Source of the DNA: Phycisphaerales bacterium UBA1910
GTDB taxonomy: Bacteria; Planctomycetota; Phycisphaerae; Phycisphaerales; UBA1924
Assembly: GCA_002337545.1 (NCBI GenBank)
Contig: DDGE01000059.1
Location: 35,651-44,383, forward strand
DNA length: 8,733 nucleotides
Direction of reading: 5' to 3'
Below are positions 6,354-8,733 of this stretch, one piece after another. The notes beneath the pieces were generated by a model. The model was given only the letters and a program-made list of their open reading frames with translations, had not been told where the DNA came from and ran no database searches. Positions within the stretch are counted from its first letter, which is position 1. Each line of letters starts with the position of its first letter. Position numbers and translations under genes: made by a program.

Positions 6354-7169
6354 TTAGTACTTCTCGGGTGGATCGGCGGGCGGATGTGGCTCATCGTCGG
6401 GGATCTCGCCGCGCCTCATGGCCTGTTCAATCGCGTTGTTGGCCAGCTTGCCCAGTCCGAGCAGGATCACGACTGCGAGGACGATCCCGCCGATGATCAG
6501 CCATTTGGGCTTTTCGACCTGGTCCCATGTCTCTGCTTGGGCCCCGATCCAGACGGCTGCGAAGGTCCGCGGCGCCATCCCCACGATCGTCGCGATCATG
6601 AACGGGATGAACTTCACGCCCGACACGCTCATCGCGTAGTTCGTCAGCGCGAACGGCGAGTTTGGGGGCACACGCAAGAGCGTCAGGATGCACAGCGCCC
6701 GCATGAACCCGTGCCGAATGAACGCGTCGCGGATGATCTCGACCTTCTTGTGCTTGTGGATCTCGGACTCGATCCGCTCGCGTGCGACGAACCTCGCCAC
6801 GAAGTATCCGATGATCGATGCGCCCGTGAACCCGAGCATCGCCGCGGGGAATCCCCACGCGATCCCGAACGCGAAGCCCGCGAGGATGGCCTGCGAAACC
6901 GTCGGCAGGAGCCCGAGCCCGGCGGTGACGATGAAGATCGCTACATAGACCATGACACCCTGCATTAGGGGCAGCCCGGGTTCTTCCTCCGTCCCGATGA
7001 GGAGTTTCTGTGCCGGCCTCATATTGAAGAGCAGGGTGATCCCCGCGATCGCGGGCAGGATCCCCCACGCGATCCCGAGCCACGCGGCGGGTCCGAGGCG
7101 TTTGATGATATCGCCGATGGACTCATCGCTGTTTGAATCGGTTTCAGGAGGGGTAGGTGCTTCGCTCAT
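6354..7169 (-). CDS. TVP38/TMEM64 (VTT-domain, DedA superfamily) membrane protein
   Basis: A 271-residue polytopic membrane protein of the same family as its downstream neighbour and clearly paralogous to it. Both share RLGPAA near the start of the core, the LLPTVSQAILAGFAFGI segment (88-104), the motif RVPPNSPFALTN (166-177), GMAPRTF (197-203) and a final helix preceded by KPKWLI. The N-terminus is short and acidic, and the C-terminal tail is Pro- and Asp-rich (PDDEPHPPADPPEKY). Length is normal for a compact TVP38 protein. The ATG at 7169 is chosen because family similarity begins soon after it; there is no Shine-Dalgarno sequence. The open frame continues upstream through the structured repeat to 7469, but that part does not look like protein. 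A role in lipid movement is inferred from the family only. Confidence 0.93.
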   Translation of the reverse strand: MSEAPTPPETDSNSDESIGDIIKRLGPAAWLGIAWGILPAIAGITLLFNMRPAQKLLIGTEEEPGLPLMQGVMVYVAIFIVTAGLGLLPTVSQAILAGFAFGIAWGFPAAMLGFTGASIIGYFVARFVARERIESEIHKHKKVEIIRDAFIRHGFMRALCILTLLRVPPNSPFALTNYAMSVSGVKFIPFMIATIVGMAPRTFAAVWIGAQAETWDQVEKPKWLIIGGIVLAVVILLGLGKLANNAIEQAMRRGEIPDDEPHPPADPPEKY

Positions 7170-7195
7170 AGGGCGATGATAGGGGAGCGGGGTGT

Positions 7196-7282
7196 TTACC
7201 GCTTCTTCTTCATGCGGGATGTGACGATCGACACGACGATGACCACCACGGCGCAGACGAGCAGACCTGAGAGTATGAACAA
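7196..7282 (-). CDS. possible 28-residue single-helix membrane peptide
   Basis: Directly after an in-frame TAG, a TTG at 7282 opens a 28-codon frame ending at TAA (7196-7198). It encodes one very hydrophobic run (LLVCAVVVIVVSIV) followed by a basic tail (MKKKR), which is the layout of a small inner-membrane protein. It lies on the same strand, 26 bp ahead of the TVP38 gene. Doubts: there is no Shine-Dalgarno sequence, the start is a rare codon, and the frame could be the broken 3' end of a larger gene disrupted by the adjacent structured repeat. No family assigned. Confidence 0.3.
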   Translation of the reverse strand: MFILSGLLVCAVVVIVVSIVTSRMKKKR

Positions 7283-7291
7283 CTATACGAA

Positions 7292-7385
7292 GGGTGGCCC
7301 GATGGAACCCGCAGGGTTCCTTCGGGAGCGAGTACCGACGAACTGCGTACCCGAAGGAGCGGAAGACCGCTCCATCGGGCCACCC
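7292..7385. repeat. three-armed inverted-repeat (cloverleaf-like) element
   Basis: A perfect 15-bp outer stem, GGGTGGCCCGATGGA (7292-7306) with TCCATCGGGCCACCC (7371-7385), encloses three consecutive hairpins. They are GGAACCC-GCA-GGGTTCC (7304-7320), CCTTCGGG with CCCGAAGG (7319-7326 and 7350-7357), and GGAGCGG-AAGA-CCGCTCC (7356-7373). Adjacent arms share two or three bases. The element starts 10 bp past the merTP stop codon. It could be a mobile palindromic repeat, a processing or termination structure for the mer-type operon, or a structured RNA. The sequence after it on the minus strand (TTCGTATAGTTGTT) is a poor U-tract, so a standard terminator is doubtful. Confidence 0.75.
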
Positions 7386-7395
7386 GCCAGTCAGA

Positions 7396-8046
7396 TTAGT
7401 CTTCGTGTTCGAGGGGTACAGCGATGTACCCGTGGTGCTCGGCGACGACTTTGACTTGTTCTTCGACATCAGGCGACAGCGATTTTACTATTGCCGACTT
7501 TGTGCTGTAGTCTACCTCAACGCTCGTTACACTATCTATTTTCATCAGGTCTGTCCTCAGCGCGATAGCACACGCCTCACAGGACATCCCTTTGATATCG
7601 AACACAGCAGTTGATCTCGCCGCGATACCCGAGATAGGTTTATTCTGTTCATTCCCATAGAGCGTTTCTGCAACCACAGAGGCATACTGCGGAAAAAGCA
7701 CAAACGATGCGACGAAGGCTGTTGACACCCAGAGCATTACCTGCGGGAATACTGCGTGGTGTTTCGACCCTGATGCGCATGTATCATCGCTACAAACACC
7801 ATTCTTACATGGCGAGGATCGGAAATACACCTGCCAGAATGAGATTGTGAGAAGCAGCACTGATACCACCACCAGCAGAGGACGCCAACGTTCGAAGAAC
7901 GCGCTCAAACCTGCCGCTGACGCTCCAAACCCGAGCAGCAGCAACGGCAGCCAACAGCACGCTGATGATGCAACAGCGGTAATCACCGCACTGAATATCG
8001 ATAACATGCTCGATCTGCCGGGGGCATTCGCTGTTTGGCGGCTCAT
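7396..8046 (-). CDS. merTP: MerT-MerP fusion mercuric ion transporter
   Basis: A 216-residue fusion of the inner-membrane Hg(II) transporter MerT with the Hg-binding MerP/HMA domain. The vicinal pair Cys30-Cys31 sits in the first helix (SSACCWLPLLLLG), as in MerT. A second helix covers about 56-73 and is followed by a Cys-bearing loop (Cys80, Cys85, Cys90; FRSSPCKNGVC), matching the position of MerT's CKPGEVC. A third helix covers about 103-121. Residues about 147-211 form the HMA domain with GMSCEAC (Cys156, Cys159). Fusions of this type are known. Its ATG overlaps the upstream stop codon (ATGA), so translation is probably coupled. It is the last gene of the operon. GC is low (116 of 240 bases in 7441-7680). 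Metal specificity is inferred from family; merA is not in the window. Confidence 0.9.
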   Translation of the reverse strand: MSRQTANAPGRSSMLSIFSAVITAVASSACCWLPLLLLGFGASAAGLSAFFERWRPLLVVVSVLLLTISFWQVYFRSSPCKNGVCSDDTCASGSKHHAVFPQVMLWVSTAFVASFVLFPQYASVVAETLYGNEQNKPISGIAARSTAVFDIKGMSCEACAIALRTDLMKIDSVTSVEVDYSTKSAIVKSLSPDVEEQVKVVAEHHGYIAVPLEHED

Positions 8047-8354
8047 GATTGCTGACCCGCTTCCTTCAGGGCGTTGATAAGCATTTCCCGCGGGGGTAAT
8101 CCGTGTGCGCCGTTGAATACTCGGCAACCGAACGAATAATCCTCACCAGACCGTTTCTCGGGATCAACATCCACACCCTCGATCTGAATGGTTGGTGATC
8201 CGTACATTTGCTCACGCACGGCATCCTCCGGCGTCGACACTTCGACCCGCTCGGTGTTCGCTTGAATTCCAAGATCCGCGGCGACCTCTCGCACGAGAGA
8301 CTCGGCCGGTTCCGCGTTCGGGCAGCCCTCGAAATACACGATCCGTACATTCAT
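8043..8354 (-). CDS. small thioredoxin-fold protein with CPN motif, Hg-operon associated
   Basis: A 103-residue predicted cytoplasmic protein. It begins with a beta strand leading into YFEGCPN (Cys11), the site where thioredoxin-like proteins carry their active Cys. It continues with YGSPTIQIEGVDVDP (51-65), which includes the family-typical cis-Pro region, and then GCRVF (Cys77). This pattern (SPT with a downstream GCR) belongs to small thioredoxin-family proteins found near mercury and other metal genes, sometimes named after alkylmercury lyase. Only one Cys is at the N-terminal site (CPN, not CxxC), so a monothiol or Hg/thiol-relay role with Cys77 is a guess. The ATG at 8354 has a perfect AAGGAG (8361-8366) 6 bases upstream. 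It follows the repressor gene by 13 bp and overlaps merTP by 4 bp. Confidence 0.8.
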   Translation of the reverse strand: MNVRIVYFEGCPNAEPAESLVREVAADLGIQANTERVEVSTPEDAVREQMYGSPTIQIEGVDVDPEKRSGEDYSFGCRVFNGAHGLPPREMLINALKEAGQQS

Positions 8355-8367
8355 GACAAGCTCCTTT

Positions 8368-8670
8368 TTAACTTCGCTTGAGCATCGACGACAACGCTTT
8401 CATTGCTGCGTCGAAGCGGTCATCCGCTTCGGGCGCGCCGCACTGCGTCAAACAGAGACGGAGTTCCTGCTCGACGATCTGAACGGTGACCCTGTTAAGT
8501 GCGGCTTTCACGGCCGCGATCTGGGTGAGCAACTCGTCTGCACAGCGCCGCTGCTCGACCATGCGCTTTATGGAGCCCACATGACCCTCGGCACGACTCA
8601 GGGCATTGACGAGCAAGCGGGCTTCCTCGTCATCGAGGTATGATTTCTGATTGATTTGCTGAGATTCCAT
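8368..8670 (-). CDS. CsoR/RcnR/FrmR-family (DUF156) transcriptional repressor with an atypical sensor site
   Basis: A 100-residue all-helical DNA-binding repressor. Family landmarks are LSRAEGHVGSIKRMVEQ (24-40), LLTQIAAVKAAL (47-58) and a C-terminal helix ending near LC. In copper CsoR the ligands are Cys, His and Cys (36, 61, 65 in the M. tuberculosis protein). Here the first Cys is Cys43, one residue earlier than canonical by ungapped alignment of the M(x)13Q block. The His position is Glu69, Cys73 is kept, and Cys77 is extra. The loss of His makes a standard Cu(I) site unlikely. A dithiol sensor (Hg(II), or persulfide as in CstR) is an inference. It is the first gene of the operon, with an operator-like palindrome just upstream, so it is probably autoregulated. 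No Shine-Dalgarno sequence. Confidence 0.92.
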   Translation of the reverse strand: MESQQINQKSYLDDEEARLLVNALSRAEGHVGSIKRMVEQRRCADELLTQIAAVKAALNRVTVQIVEQELRLCLTQCGAPEADDRFDAAMKALSSMLKRS

Positions 8671-8681
8671 ACTTAGACAAC

Positions 8682-8698
8682 ATCCCCCCGGGGGGGAT
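8682..8698 (-). promoter_or_regulatory. CsoR-type operator palindrome
   Basis: ATCCCCCCGGGGGGGAT is a perfect 8+1+8 inverted repeat (ATCCCCCC with GGGGGGAT around one G), 11 bp upstream of the repressor start codon. CsoR/RcnR/FrmR-family operators are typically G-tract/C-tract inverted repeats with A/T edges, which this matches. It overlaps the proposed -10 hexamer, so binding would block the promoter. Confidence 0.8.
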
Positions 8699-8726
8699 TA
8701 TTTCGCTGGATTACACTATTGGTCAT
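8697..8726 (-). promoter_or_regulatory. promoter of the repressor-trx-merTP operon
   Basis: On the minus strand, ATGACC (8721-8726, 4 of 6 to the -35 consensus) is followed after 18 bases by AATAAT (8697-8702, 5 of 6 to the -10). The -10 runs into the edge of the operator palindrome. TGTAAT a little upstream is an alternative -10. Confidence 0.5.
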
Positions 8727-8733
8727 TTTCGTG

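Noticed and set aside
7292..7385. tRNA gene or integron attC site.
   Set aside because: The outer stem is 15 bp, the arms do not have tRNA sizes or conserved bases, no CCA-like end or TTC loop fits, and no attC core boxes are visible.
7170..7469. Upstream extension of the TVP38 frame through the three-armed repeat.
   Set aside because: Family similarity begins just after 7169, the extra residues are translation of a palindromic repeat, and the frame overlaps the end of merTP.

Overview
This window looks like bacterial chromosome from a planctomycete-type organism, most likely Phycisphaerae. I infer this from the generally high GC, the rplM-rpsI pair whose S9 carries a long N-terminal extension, several genes without Shine-Dalgarno sequences, and the style of the membrane proteins. 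No rRNA, tRNA or other taxonomic marker confirms it.

Left part (1-2600): a small coiled-coil lipoprotein gene (+) converges on an unknown membrane-anchored protein gene (-), with an 11-bp overlap of their 3' ends. To the right lie the ribosomal protein genes rpsI (S9) and rplM (L13) on the minus strand, read in the order rplM then rpsI. They end at a strong UUCG-loop intrinsic terminator. A sigma70-like promoter lies about 200 bp upstream of rplM, leaving a long leader.

Middle (2950-7170): a large CPBP-family (Abi/CAAX protease-like) membrane protein gene on the plus strand, then two paralogous TVP38/TMEM64 (VTT/DedA-superfamily) membrane protein genes on the minus strand. The downstream copy has an unusual N-terminal extension with a Cys cluster. 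It is flanked by two copies of one GC-rich palindromic dispersed repeat in opposite orientation. More hairpin-forming repeat sequence fills the gap after the CPBP gene.

Right part (7190-8733): a compact, lower-GC minus-strand operon that looks acquired. In transcription order it holds a CsoR/RcnR/FrmR-family (DUF156) repressor, a small thioredoxin-like protein with a CPN motif, and a MerT-MerP fusion (Hg(II) uptake). A G/C-tract palindrome of CsoR-operator type overlaps the -10 element just upstream of the repressor gene. The genes are tightly packed (13-bp gap, then a 4-bp ATGA overlap). Downstream of merTP is a 94-bp three-armed inverted repeat, then a possible 28-residue membrane peptide, then the TVP38 genes. 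No merA or merR is in the window.

The best candidate for something not commonly described is this Hg-type transport cassette under a CsoR-family regulator. Its sensing residues depart from the Cys-His-Cys copper fingerprint: Glu replaces His, and the first Cys is one position off.
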